Shown here one piece after another: positions 27,494 through 35,669 of a stretch of DNA of 64,000 nucleotides. A model generated the notes under the pieces. It made no database searches and had not been told where the DNA came from. It saw only the letters and a list, made by a program, of their open reading frames with translations. Position 1 is the first letter of the stretch, and every line of letters starts with the position of its first letter. Position numbers and translations under genes: made by a program. The DNA lies in the NCBI RefSeq assembly GCF_014596565.1, contig NZ_NOIN01000003.1, forward strand, positions 1-64,000, written 5' to 3'. This DNA comes from Pseudomonas sp. PSB18. Lineage in GTDB: Bacteria > Pseudomonadota > Gammaproteobacteria > Pseudomonadales > Pseudomonadaceae.

Positions 27494-28729
27494 TCACGCC
27501 AACGCCGCCAACCGCCCCTCAAGAAACCGTCGCTCCGGCAGTTGCTGCGTCAACTCAAGCGCACGTCGATAAGCCGCTCGCGCCTCCTCCAGCCGCCCCA
27601 ATTGCCGACAGAATTCTGCCCGTGCCGAATGGGCCAGGTGATAGTCGAGCAAATCGCCCCGCCCCAGAATCGCCTCGATCAGGAGCAATCCCGCCTCCGG
27701 CCCGTCGCGCTTGGCCAGGGCGACGGCGCGATTGAGTTCGATCACCGGTGACGGCATGACCCGCAGCAGCACGTCATACAGCCCGACGATTTGTGGCCAG
27801 TCGGTCTCCTGCGCGGTAGGCGCTTCGGCGTGAACGGCGGCAATCGCCGCTTGCAGGCAATAAGGCCCGAACCGGCGGGTATTCAACGCCGCTTCCACCA
27901 GTGCGCAGCCTTCGGCAATCAGCTGCGCATTCCACAAGGAGCGGTCCTGTTCATCCAGCAACACCAGCTCACCGGTATCCGATGTGCGCGCCGTCCGCCG
28001 GGATTCGTGCAGCAGCATCAGCGCCAGCAACCCCATGACCTCGGCTTCAGGCAACAGCTCCATCAACAGCCGTGCAAGGCGAATGGCTTCGCGGGTCAGG
28101 TCTTCTCGGGTCAATTCGGCGCCCATCGAAGCCGAGTAACCTTCGTTGAACACCAGGTAGATCACCCGCAACACACTGTCCAAGCGCTCGGGCAACTCCG
28201 CTCGGGACGGGACCTGGTAGGGAATTTTCGCATCGCGAATCTTCGCCTTGGCCCGCACGATACGTTGGGCAATGGCCGCGGGTGCAGCGAGGAAGGCGCG
28301 GGCGATTTCCTCGGTGGTCAGGTCGCAGACTTCCCGCAGCGTCAACGGCACCTGGGCATCAGCCGCCAGGGCTGGGTGGCAACAGGTGAAGATCAGCCGC
28401 AGACGATCGTCTTCCACGTCTTCGTCGCTCCAGTCGGACTGCTCGAGCGCTTCGAGCTGGGCGATCAGCATGGGCTGGGACGCCGCGAAGCGCGCTCGCC
28501 TGCGCAAACTGTCGATGGCCTTGAAGCGCCCGGCGGACACCAGCCAGGCCCTCGGGTTGTCCGGCACGCCGTCACGCTGCCAACGCTCGACCGCAATGAA
28601 AAAGGCTTCGTGCAGGGCTTCTTCCGCCAGGTCGAAATCCCCCAGCAAGCGAATCAGCGTCGCCAGGATCCGCCGCGAGTCTTGCCGATAGACCTGCTCG
28701 ACCCGCGCCTTGACCACATCGGCCGACAT
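27494..28729 (-). CDS. ECF sigma factor, ECF42 type with C-terminal TPR extension
   Basis: A 411-aa extracytoplasmic-function sigma factor. Sigma2 spans about residues 10-80 (ILATLIRLLGDFDLAEEALH), sigma4 about 115-165 (LTLREVCDLTTEEIARAFL), then a DUF6596-type domain (VIYLVFNEGYSASMGAEL) and a C-terminal TPR-like part (RAEFCRQLGRLEEARAAYRR). The extension and association with a DGPF (YCII) protein are hallmarks of ECF42, which lacks a classical anti-sigma factor. Its ATG shares one base with the stop of the upstream AHSA1 gene, so it is last in a four-gene operon. The inducing signal is unknown. Confidence 0.92.
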   Translation of the reverse strand: MSADVVKARVEQVYRQDSRRILATLIRLLGDFDLAEEALHEAFFIAVERWQRDGVPDNPRAWLVSAGRFKAIDSLRRRARFAASQPMLIAQLEALEQSDWSDEDVEDDRLRLIFTCCHPALAADAQVPLTLREVCDLTTEEIARAFLAAPAAIAQRIVRAKAKIRDAKIPYQVPSRAELPERLDSVLRVIYLVFNEGYSASMGAELTREDLTREAIRLARLLMELLPEAEVMGLLALMLLHESRRTARTSDTGELVLLDEQDRSLWNAQLIAEGCALVEAALNTRRFGPYCLQAAIAAVHAEAPTAQETDWPQIVGLYDVLLRVMPSPVIELNRAVALAKRDGPEAGLLLIEAILGRGDLLDYHLAHSARAEFCRQLGRLEEARAAYRRALELTQQLPERRFLEGRLAALA

Positions 28730-29205
28730 CAGTCGGGCATGCCTTGGGTGACCAACGCTTCTAGCCGGTCCAGGCTCTGCCCCCAGCCGTCATGAAACCC
28801 CATGGCTTCGTGGGCCTGCCGGTCCTCTTCGCTCCAGTGCAAGGCACGGGCGGTGTAGCGGGTTTTGCCGCCCTCCTCTTCAAGCACCACCTCAGCGGTC
28901 ATGAAGGCCTTGCCGGAGGGCACCCAGCCGGGCACGAACGCATCGGTGAATACCAGCCGCCGGGGGGCGACGATTTCCAGGAACACGCCCATGGTCGGGT
29001 ACTCGCTGCCGTCGGGCGCACGCATCAAAGTGCGAAACTGACCGCCGACCCACAGGTCCATTTCGCATTCCGGCGTGGTCATGCCATGGGGGCCCCACCA
29101 CTGGACCAACAGGGCCGGCTCGGTCCAGGCACGGAAGATTTTCTGGCGCGGGGCATCGATCAGTCGGCTGATGGACAACTCGAAAGCAGCAGGTGTGAGG
29201 TTCAT
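28729..29205 (-). CDS. SRPBCC (AHSA1-type) domain protein
   Basis: A 158-aa protein from ATG 29205 (MNLTPAAFELSISRLIDAPR). It has the helix-grip START-like fold of the AHSA1/CalC branch, with RAWTEPALLVQWWGPHGMTTP and the C-terminal HDGWGQSLDRLEALV. Such proteins bind hydrophobic ligands; no catalytic residue can be named. It is overlapped by the sigma-factor start (TGATG) and lies 29 bp after the YCII gene, so it belongs to the ECF42 operon. Confidence 0.9.
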   Translation of the reverse strand: MNLTPAAFELSISRLIDAPRQKIFRAWTEPALLVQWWGPHGMTTPECEMDLWVGGQFRTLMRAPDGSEYPTMGVFLEIVAPRRLVFTDAFVPGWVPSGKAFMTAEVVLEEEGGKTRYTARALHWSEEDRQAHEAMGFHDGWGQSLDRLEALVTQGMPD

Positions 29206-29234
29206 GAATCGAATCCTGTTTTTGTGATTGTTGT

Positions 29235-29579
29235 TCAGGGGTTCAATTGGCGCACTGGTCGGACTTCGACGCAACCGACCCGGGCCGCCGGGATGTTGCC
29301 GGCGACCTGGATGGCCTCGTTCAAGTCCTTGGCATCGATCAGGTAGAAACCCGCCAGTTGCTCCTTGGTTTCGGCGAACGGCCCGTCGGTGATCGACAGC
29401 TTGCCGCCGCGCATGCGCACGGTGGTCGCGGTCTGCACCGACTCCAGGGCCTCGGCGGCGATCATCCGCCCACTGCCCTGGATCGACTCGGCATAGGCCA
29501 TGCACTCGGCGTCCTCCGGGCTGTCGGGCGAGCTGTGCAGCGTTTGTTCGTTGCTATACACCAGGCATAAGTACTTCAT
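29235..29579 (-). CDS. YCII-related DGPF-domain protein
   Basis: A 114-aa protein from ATG 29579 (MKYLCLVYSNEQTLHSS). It shows the DGPF motif in LSITDGPFAETKEQLAGFYL near residues 62-81, which names the family. DGPF proteins are the conserved genomic partners of ECF42 sigma factors, but their biochemical role is not settled. It lies between the SnoaL-like and AHSA1 genes. Confidence 0.92.
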   Translation of the reverse strand: MKYLCLVYSNEQTLHSSPDSPEDAECMAYAESIQGSGRMIAAEALESVQTATTVRMRGGKLSITDGPFAETKEQLAGFYLIDAKDLNEAIQVAGNIPAARVGCVEVRPVRQLNP

Positions 29580-29646
29580 GGAAAACTCCGGGATCGAACG
29601 GATCAACTATGACGGCAGAAGGATGCGGTGGCGAAAAAACCGACGA

Positions 29647-30081
29647 TCAGGGCTGAAGATCGAATATCGCCGTGCCCGCCATCGGATCGAACGGCGCCGA
29701 CCAATGTTCATGGACGATCTTCCATTGTCCCGCCACACGTTGGTAGCAGGCCGTCACGCGCATCCAGCAGGCCTGTTCTTCGCCCTTGTCGTTGGTACCG
29801 CCGCAATAGGCCAGCCAATGAGCGAAAGCGATGCTGTCCGCCGCGTTGATCTTGACCTGGTGGAAATCGAACTTGTGCGGGCCGGGGCACATTTCCATGC
29901 AGGCCTGCCAATGGGCGCGATAGGCGACCTTGCCCTTGAATTGCAGGGCCTGGATGGCGTCGAACGAGACGATGTCGTCGGCATAGAGCGCCATGACTTT
30001 TTCAACGTCCTTGGCCATGACCGCTTGGCGATAGGTGTCGATCAGGGCCTGGATTTCGGTTTCGGTGGCTTGGGTATTCAT
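29647..30081 (-). CDS. SnoaL/NTF2-like small protein, first gene of the ECF42 operon
   Basis: A 144-aa protein from ATG 30081 with GGAG upstream (MNTQATETEIQALIDTYRQA). The NTF2-like cone fold is recognisable from DVEKVMALYADDIVSFDA at the N-terminus and the C-terminal KIVHEHWSAPFDPMAG, the DUF4440/SnoaL-like pattern. Members are often isomerases or ligand carriers; no specific activity can be read. It is 67 bp upstream of the DGPF gene and directly downstream of a candidate ECF42 promoter. Confidence 0.88.
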   Translation of the reverse strand: MNTQATETEIQALIDTYRQAVMAKDVEKVMALYADDIVSFDAIQALQFKGKVAYRAHWQACMEMCPGPHKFDFHQVKINAADSIAFAHWLAYCGGTNDKGEEQACWMRVTACYQRVAGQWKIVHEHWSAPFDPMAGTAIFDLQP

Positions 30082-30118
30082 GGTGATTCTCCACAGGTTT
30101 TTGTTGAAGACACCCTTT

Positions 30119-30145
30119 GTCGTCTGGGGAAACGGCGAATCGACA
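30119..30145 (-). promoter_or_regulatory. Candidate ECF42 promoter
   Basis: On the minus strand TGTCGA (30145-30140) is followed after 17 bp by CGAC (30122-30119). Published ECF42 promoters carry TGTCGA at minus 35 and a CGA/TC minus 10. Transcription would start ~30 bp before the SnoaL-like gene, predicting autoregulation of the operon by its own sigma factor. Confidence 0.7.
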
Positions 30146-30216
30146 TCCCGGATAAAAATAATTGAAGAAAGAAAATTCGCTAGAATCCAACCTCATCCTG
30201 CCGGCAGACAACGAAC

Positions 30217-30726
30217 GTGACTGTGACAGCTCAACTTGTCGCCTATGAACATCTGAACGCTGTCCAGCGCCAACAGGTGGAGGCCATAGAGCTCCTTCCC
30301 GAACAGGTCCGGTTCGCCGGTGATATCCACGGCGCACTGCACATGCTGCTGTCCCGGCCCTGCCCGGGGGTCAAGGGTTTCGCCTTGCTGGTCGACGGCG
30401 CGCCGGTGGCGTTCCTGTTGCTCAAGCGTCCGCCCGTGCTGCCTGCCTGGGCCGACGAACATAGCGCGACCCTGCATGCCCTGCAGGTCGATCACCGGGC
30501 CCAGGGCAAAGGCCACGGCAGGGCCTGCCTGCAAGCGCTGCCCGCTGTGGCGCGTGCGGCCTGGCCGGAAATCAGGGGGTTGGAGCTCTCGGTCGATGCC
30601 GGTAACGAATCGGCCATCGGCCTGTATACCCAAATGGGCTGGGTCGACTATGGCGAGGCCTATAAGGGCCGCATTGGTTATGAGCGGCGGATGGGCTTGA
30701 TGCTCCAGGGCTCTACCGACTTTTGA
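30217..30726 (+). CDS. GNAT-family acetyltransferase
   Basis: A 169-aa N-acetyltransferase starting at GTG 30217. Acetyl-CoA motif A is LHALQVDHRAQGKGHGRACL (about residues 84-103, core Q-x-x-G-K/H-G), and the later strand LELSVDAGNESAIGLYTQMG is typical of GNATs acting on small molecules or peptides. The substrate is unknown. Its 3' end overlaps the convergent GyrI-like gene by 14 bp. Confidence 0.85.
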   Translation: MTVTAQLVAYEHLNAVQRQQVEAIELLPEQVRFAGDIHGALHMLLSRPCPGVKGFALLVDGAPVAFLLLKRPPVLPAWADEHSATLHALQVDHRAQGKGHGRACLQALPAVARAAWPEIRGLELSVDAGNESAIGLYTQMGWVDYGEAYKGRIGYERRMGLMLQGSTDF

Positions 30727-31201
30727 GCGGTATCCAGATCTCCAGCGTGCCCTCGCTGGTCCTGGGGTTGAAGTCTTCGCTGTAGCGTTCGAACTCCGGA
30801 GCGTCCGCGGCTTCATGACCCGATTGAGGCAACCAGACATTCCAGATGTAGTGAAAGGTGTCCGGCAGGGTCTTCAAGGGCCCACGGTGTTCGAACACCG
30901 CATAGTGGGCGGGCTGGATTTCGATCCAGCGGTACTGTTCCGGCAGATCGTCGAGTCGGCTGATCTCCACGCCGGCGATGTATTCGAACCCGCCCTTCCC
31001 GTCCGGGTTGCAACACACACCGTAGGTGACTTCGCTTTTCTGCCCTGGCACGTTACCGAGCCAGGGCAGGAACTTTTCCCAGAGCAGGGGGATGCCCTGG
31101 GCGGTTTCCTGGGTGAAACGACCGCCAAAACCGGCGATAAGATGAAAATTTCCGTGTTCGAAGCGTGGCTCGGCTGTGTAATCGCGTTGGGGCTTTTCCA
31201 T
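30713..31201 (-). CDS. GyrI-like small-molecule-binding domain protein
   Basis: A 162-aa stand-alone effector-binding domain (AraC_E_bind/GyrI-like), from ATG 31201 (MEKPQRDYTAEPRFEHGNFH). Recognisable are VTYGVCCNPDGKGGFEYIAG and PAHYAVFEHRGPLKTLPDTF followed by WNVWLPQSGHE, the duplicated SHS2 pattern. No HTH is present, so it is not itself a DNA-binding regulator. Homologues bind or hydrolyse small hydrophobic cations or electrophiles. Confidence 0.85.
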   Translation of the reverse strand: MEKPQRDYTAEPRFEHGNFHLIAGFGGRFTQETAQGIPLLWEKFLPWLGNVPGQKSEVTYGVCCNPDGKGGFEYIAGVEISRLDDLPEQYRWIEIQPAHYAVFEHRGPLKTLPDTFHYIWNVWLPQSGHEAADAPEFERYSEDFNPRTSEGTLEIWIPLKSR

Positions 31202-31280
31202 GCGTCAACACTCCGCAAAACATGAGGTCGGGTTTGGCAGTATAGAAGCCAAACCATGAATGCCAGGGCCGTTTCGCTTA

Positions 31281-31943
31281 TCAGGCCGCGGAAACCAGCG
31301 TCGCTACAGAGGCCCCTACAAACTCGTTGTAGCCAGAAACGATCACGTAAACAGCGAAATAACAGAAGATCGCAGCGGATGCCCAATAGGAATAACGCAG
31401 CAATTTATCCCCCAATAATTTTCCACCCTGGGTCGCCGCCAGACACAGGCCGGCACTCCACAGCAACCCGGCGCAGAGGAAACCGCCAAGGAAAAGCACC
31501 GAGCTGAGCACGGTGCCACCCCCGGAACGGGCGATGAGCGTACCGCCCACAGCCGCGAACCAGAGAATGGCGCTGGGGGATGACATGGCCAGGAAAATCC
31601 CGCGCAGGAATTCCTGGCCAGAGGAGTTGCCCCGCACCTCACCCGCCTGCTCCAGCACCGCGCCATGATAAATCGCCGAATGGACCATCTTCGCCGCAAA
31701 GTACAGCAACAGCACCGAACCGCCGATCCACAACACCCAGCGCACCGCTTCGTACTGCAGCAGCACCGTCATGCCGGCCAGGGCCAGCACCGCATAGACC
31801 AGGTCACCCACGCAGGTACCCAGGCCGAGGGCGAAACCCTGGAAATATCCACGTTGCATGGCGAGCGTGATCATCGCGATATTGGCGATGCCGATGTCCA
31901 GGCACAGGGAGAGACTCAGCAAGAAGCCGCTGGAAAATTCCAT
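31281..31943 (-). CDS. LysE-family amino acid exporter
   Basis: A 220-aa inner-membrane protein with about six hydrophobic segments, starting MEFSSGFLLSLSLCLDIGIA. Family marks are IAMITLAMQRGYFQGFALGLGT-like sequence and LAMSSPSAILWFAAVGGTLI. Three tandem ATG codons (31949, 31946, 31943) occur; the third has the best distance from CGGA. The frame is open far upstream, but that part lies opposite the aminotransferase and is not coding. It is divergent from the aminotransferase gene, so export of an amino acid made or used by that enzyme is possible. Confidence 0.85.
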   Translation of the reverse strand: MEFSSGFLLSLSLCLDIGIANIAMITLAMQRGYFQGFALGLGTCVGDLVYAVLALAGMTVLLQYEAVRWVLWIGGSVLLLYFAAKMVHSAIYHGAVLEQAGEVRGNSSGQEFLRGIFLAMSSPSAILWFAAVGGTLIARSGGGTVLSSVLFLGGFLCAGLLWSAGLCLAATQGGKLLGDKLLRYSYWASAAIFCYFAVYVIVSGYNEFVGASVATLVSAA

Positions 31944-32141
31944 CATCATTCCGTTCGGGTTGGGGTATGGCGAATTGAACAGTCCGCACGCATGCCACGA
32001 GCGGGTCGACAGTGTCGTCGAAAATAGTTGTCGGCCGCCACTGGACAAACGGCCATGGCGGCCATTATCTTGCGCCGCAGGCCACCGCAGTGGCCAACGT
32101 CGCTCGGACGGTTCCGGGCGCTCACGTATCTCGAGGCAACA

Positions 32142-33359
32142 ATGGCCGAACAAGGTTCGCCGCGCCGCTTTGCGCGCATCGATCGACTCCCCCCTTACGT
32201 ATTCAATATCACTGCCGAGCTGAAGATGGCTGCGCGTCGGCGCGGCGAAGACATCATCGACTTGAGCATGGGTAACCCCGACGGCGCCACCCCTCCGCAC
32301 ATCGTGGAAAAACTGGTCACCGTCGCCCAGCGTGAAGACACCCACGGCTATTCCACCTCCAAAGGCATCCCGCGCCTGCGCCGCGCCATTTCGCGTTGGT
32401 ACAAGGACCGCTACGAGGTGGACATCGACCCTGAAAGCGAAGCCATCGTCACCATCGGCTCCAAGGAGGGCCTGGCGCACCTGATGCTGGCGACCCTGGA
32501 CCAGGGCGACACGGTACTGGTGCCCAACCCCAGCTACCCGATCCACATCTACGGCGCGGTGATCGCCGGCGCCCAGGTGCGCTCGGTGCCACTGGTGCCA
32601 GGCGTGGATTTTTTCGATGAACTGGAGCGGGCCATTCGCGGTTCGATTCCCAAGCCGAAGATGATGATCCTGGGCTTCCCGTCCAACCCCACTGCCCAGT
32701 GCGTGGAGCTGGACTTCTTCGAGCGGGTCATCGCCCTGGCCAAACAGTACGATGTGCTGGTGATCCACGACCTGGCCTACGCCGACATCGTCTATGACGG
32801 CTGGAAAGCGCCATCGATCATGCAGGTGCCCGGCGCGAAAGACATTGCGGTGGAATTCTTCACCCTGTCCAAGAGCTACAACATGGCCGGCTGGCGCATC
32901 GGTTTCATGGTCGGTAACCCGGAACTGGTCAGCGCCCTGGCACGGATCAAGAGCTACCACGACTACGGCACCTTCACCCCCTTGCAGGTGGCCGCCATCG
33001 CCGCATTGGAAGGCGACCAACAATGCGTGCGCGACATCGCCGAGCAATACCGCCAACGCCGCAATGTGCTGGTCAAGGGCCTGCATGAGCTGGGTTGGAT
33101 GGTGGAGAATCCCAAGGCGTCGATGTACGTCTGGGCCAAGATTCCCGAGGCCTATGCCCACCTGGGCTCGCTGGAGTTTGCCAAGAAGCTGCTGGCCGAA
33201 GCCAAGGTCTGCGTCTCGCCGGGCGTGGGCTTCGGCGAGTATGGGGATGATCATGTGCGCTTTGCGCTGATCGAGAACCAGGACCGGATCCGCCAGGCTG
33301 TACGCGGGATCCGGGCGATGTTCCGGGCGGATGGATTGGCCGGCAAGACCAACGCCTGA
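32142..33359 (+). CDS. alaC: AlaC-type glutamate-pyruvate aminotransferase
   Basis: A 405-aa class I/II PLP aminotransferase from ATG 32142 ([20 protein letters not shown]) with GAGG upstream. The Schiff-base Lys is residue 244 in [15 protein letters not shown]; other contacts are in [12 protein letters not shown] and [12 protein letters not shown]. Sequence fits the AlaC group that makes alanine from pyruvate and glutamate. A longer in-frame start at 32028 is unlikely because the conserved region begins only after Met 32142. Confidence 0.88.
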   Translation: MAEQGSPRRFARIDRLPPYVFNITAELKMAARRRGEDIIDLSMGNPDGATPPHIVEKLVTVAQREDTHGYSTSKGIPRLRRAISRWYKDRYEVDIDPESEAIVTIGSKEGLAHLMLATLDQGDTVLVPNPSYPIHIYGAVIAGAQVRSVPLVPGVDFFDELERAIRGSIPKPKMMILGFPSNPTAQCVELDFFERVIALAKQYDVLVIHDLAYADIVYDGWKAPSIMQVPGAKDIAVEFFTLSKSYNMAGWRIGFMVGNPELVSALARIKSYHDYGTFTPLQVAAIAALEGDQQCVRDIAEQYRQRRNVLVKGLHELGWMVENPKASMYVWAKIPEAYAHLGSLEFAKKLLAEAKVCVSPGVGFGEYGDDHVRFALIENQDRIRQAVRGIRAMFRADGLAGKTNA

Positions 33360-33371
33360 CACAAAACCCAA

Positions 33372-33459
33372 TGTGGGAGCGAGCCTGCTCGCGATAGCGG
33401 TGGGTCAGTTGCATGGATGCTTCTGACATACCGCCATCGCGAGCAGGCTCGCTCCCACA
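33372..33459. repeat. REPIN, GTGGGAGCGAGCCTGCTCGCG family
   Basis: TGTGGGAGCGAGCCTGCTCG and complement with a ~30-bp spacer, between the convergent alaC and gntT. Confidence 0.88.
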
Positions 33460-33477
33460 GTTGTTTGTGCTGGACCT

Positions 33478-34830
33478 TCAGACCACCAGCGACAGCAACA
33501 GGATGAAGCCCAACCCCACCACCGACAGGATGGTCTCCATCGCCGTCCAGGTCTTGAAGGTTTCGGCCACGGTCATGTTGAAGTACTGCTTGACCAGCCA
33601 GAAGCCCGCATCGTTGACGTGAGACAGAATCAACGAACCGGCACCGGTCGCCAGCACCAGCAGCTCACGGTTCACGCCTGGAATCATCCCCACCACAGGT
33701 ACCACGATGCCTGCGCCGGTGATGGTGGCGACGGTGGCCGAGCCGGTGGCGATACGAATCACCGCCGCGACCAGCCAGGCCAGCAGGATCGGCGAAATCT
33801 GCGCACTCACGGCCATATGGCCAATCACGTCACCCACGCCGCTGGTCACCAGCATCTGCTTGAAACCACCACCCGCACCGATGATCAGGATGATCGCGGC
33901 AGTCGGCGCCAGGCTCGCGTCGAGCAACTTCAGGATCTGGTTGGAACCGATGCCCTGGCGATGGCCGAAGGTGTACAGCGACAGCAGCAAGGCCAGCAGC
34001 AGCGCCGAGATCGGGTGGCCGATCAGGTCCATGAAGGTGCGGAAGATGTTGCCATCCGGCAGCACCACGTCGGCAAAGGTCTTGAGCAGCATCAGGAACA
34101 CCGGCAGCAGCACGGTGACCAGGGTAATGCCGAAGCTCGGCAGTTCCTTGGCCTCGGGCTCACGGGCCAGTTGATCGACCAGCTCCTGATTGGCGTGGCC
34201 GGGGATGTGCTTGGCGATGAACGTACCGAAAATCGGACCGGCAATGATGGCGGTCGGCAACGCGACGATCAGGCCATAGAGAATGGTCTTGCCGATGTCG
34301 GCACCGAACACGCCGATGGCCAGCAGCGGGCCCGGGTGTGGCGGCACCAGGCCGTGCACCGCCGACAGACCGGCGAGCAGCGGGATACCGATCTTGATGA
34401 TCGACACGCCGGTGCGACGCGCCACGATGAACACCAGCGGGATCAGCAGTACGAAACCGATTTCGAAGAACAGCGGGATGCCCACCAGGAACGCGGCGAA
34501 CATCATGGCCCACTGCACCTTGTCCTTGCCGAAGGCGCGGATCAGGGTCTGGGCGATCTGATCGGCCCCGCCCGACTCGGCCATCATTTTACCGAGCATG
34601 GTGCCCAGGGCCAGGATGATCCCGACAAAACCCAGCACGCCGCCAAAACCATCCTGGAAGGCCTTGATGATGGTGCCGATGGGCATGCCCGACGTCAGGC
34701 CGAGAAATGCGGCCGCGATGGTCAGGGCAATGAAGGGGTGAAATTTGAACTGGGTGATGAGGAGGATAAGTCCGATCACCGTGACCACTGCATCGAGCAG
34801 TAGGAACGTCTCGTGGGACATGCCGAACAT
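33478..34830 (-). CDS. gntT: Gluconate permease GntT (GntP family)
   Basis: A 450-aa gluconate:H+ symporter with about 12-14 hydrophobic segments. Family blocks are GFGGVLGFVGIILALGTMLG, VPPHPGPLLAIGVFGADIGK and ATITGAGIVVPVVGMIPGVN. It starts at ATG 34830 behind AGGAGA. It is 91 bp downstream of gntK but has its own GntR-like box at 34887-34900, so it may be transcribed separately. The leader carries AACAACAA repeats, a likely Hfq/Crc target. Confidence 0.94.
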   Translation of the reverse strand: MFGMSHETFLLLDAVVTVIGLILLITQFKFHPFIALTIAAAFLGLTSGMPIGTIIKAFQDGFGGVLGFVGIILALGTMLGKMMAESGGADQIAQTLIRAFGKDKVQWAMMFAAFLVGIPLFFEIGFVLLIPLVFIVARRTGVSIIKIGIPLLAGLSAVHGLVPPHPGPLLAIGVFGADIGKTILYGLIVALPTAIIAGPIFGTFIAKHIPGHANQELVDQLAREPEAKELPSFGITLVTVLLPVFLMLLKTFADVVLPDGNIFRTFMDLIGHPISALLLALLLSLYTFGHRQGIGSNQILKLLDASLAPTAAIILIIGAGGGFKQMLVTSGVGDVIGHMAVSAQISPILLAWLVAAVIRIATGSATVATITGAGIVVPVVGMIPGVNRELLVLATGAGSLILSHVNDAGFWLVKQYFNMTVAETFKTWTAMETILSVVGLGFILLLSLVV

Positions 34831-34847
34831 GAGGGGTGTCTCCTGAT

Positions 34848-34858
34848 TTGTTGTTGTT
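34848..34858 (-). promoter_or_regulatory. Candidate Hfq/Crc site in the gntT leader
   Basis: The sense strand reads AATAACAACAACAAATC just upstream of the AGGAGA Shine-Dalgarno; two overlapping AACAACAA units fit AAnAAnAA exactly. Motif seen; function inferred. Confidence 0.6.
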
Positions 34859-34886
34859 ATTGAAGCAGTTATTTGTAAGCCGTCGG

Positions 34887-34900
34887 GACAGCGCTATCTT
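34887..34900 (-). promoter_or_regulatory. GntR operator upstream of gntT
   Basis: GACAGCGCTATCTT, one of three near-identical boxes in this locus. In reverse complement it contains AAGATAGCGCT, which fits the AAG-N-TAGCGCT core reported for Pseudomonas GntR. Confidence 0.78.
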
Positions 34901-34921
34901 TCTGACGCAAAATGATTGGAT

Positions 34922-35455
34922 TCAACTGGCCAGCTTCAAACCGTGCTCCACCCACCAGGTATAAGCCTGGCGAGCCAGCTCATCGACGCCGTGGCTGGAC
35001 GCATCCAGGGCCAGGACCAGAGGTTCGCCGACGGGAGATTCAAGGGTGGCGAACTGACTGTCGATCAATGTCGACGGCATGAAATGGCCGGGGCGATGGG
35101 ACACACGGTCGGCCGCCACTTCGGGCGTCAGCTCCAGGAACACGAAACCCAGGCCAGGCAAGGCGCTGCGCAGACGCTCGCGATAACTGTGCTTGAGGGC
35201 CGAGCAAGTCAACACCGGGCGCTCGCCCTTGGCGTCGATGCGGCGCAACTCGTCGCACAGGCTGTCGAGCCAGCCGGCACGGTCGTCGTCGTTCAGGGGA
35301 ATACCGGCGCTCATCTTCTGGATGTTGGCCGCAGGGTGGAACGTGTCGCCTTCGATGGCGGTGGCGCCGCTCAGTTGGCACAGGGCCTGGCTGACGCAAG
35401 TCTTGCCGCAACCGGCAACGCCCATGATGACCAGGGCGGTGATGGGATTGTTCAT
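34922..35455 (-). CDS. gntK: Gluconokinase GntK
   Basis: Phosphorylates gluconate to 6-phosphogluconate, feeding the Entner-Doudoroff pathway. The 177-aa P-loop kinase has Walker A GVAGCGKT at residues 12-19, then GATAIEGDTFHPAANIQKM and CSALKHSYRERLR, all standard in GntK. It starts at ATG 35455, 19 bp from a GntR box, and is divergent from gntR. Confidence 0.95.
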   Translation of the reverse strand: MNNPITALVIMGVAGCGKTCVSQALCQLSGATAIEGDTFHPAANIQKMSAGIPLNDDDRAGWLDSLCDELRRIDAKGERPVLTCSALKHSYRERLRSALPGLGFVFLELTPEVAADRVSHRPGHFMPSTLIDSQFATLESPVGEPLVLALDASSHGVDELARQAYTWWVEHGLKLAS

Positions 35456-35473
35456 GTAACACCTCAGCGCGCA

Positions 35474-35487
35474 GACAGCGCTACCTT
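35474..35487 (-). promoter_or_regulatory. GntR operator upstream of gntK
   Basis: GACAGCGCTACCTT only 19 bp before the gntK start codon, a position that would hinder transcription start or early elongation. Identical to the box before gntR. Confidence 0.8.
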
Positions 35488-35623
35488 TGCCAGTTATGAC
35501 ACCGCAGCAAAAGCAGAAGTTGCCGACGCCTTCTTGTCATTTTTGTGGTTGCAGCATTTTCGTTCACGACACCAACGGATGGGATTCAGGCAAACCCCAC
35601 TCGCGCATTTGCAGCCGCGTCGA

Positions 35624-35637
35624 GACAGCGCTACCTT
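35624..35637 (+). promoter_or_regulatory. GntR operator upstream of gntR
   Basis: GACAGCGCTACCTT, a direct repeat of the gntK box 150 bp away, placed 32 bp before the gntR ATG. Suggests autoregulation, possibly through looping with the gntK site. Confidence 0.8.
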
Positions 35638-35669
35638 AGTGCCTTGATTTTTGTTTGGCAAGCCACCTG

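Noticed and set aside
31944..33371. N-terminal extension of the LysE-type exporter to a 696-aa fusion
   Set aside because: The extra part lies antisense to the aminotransferase gene and shows no domain; the exporter family begins at the tandem ATG codons.
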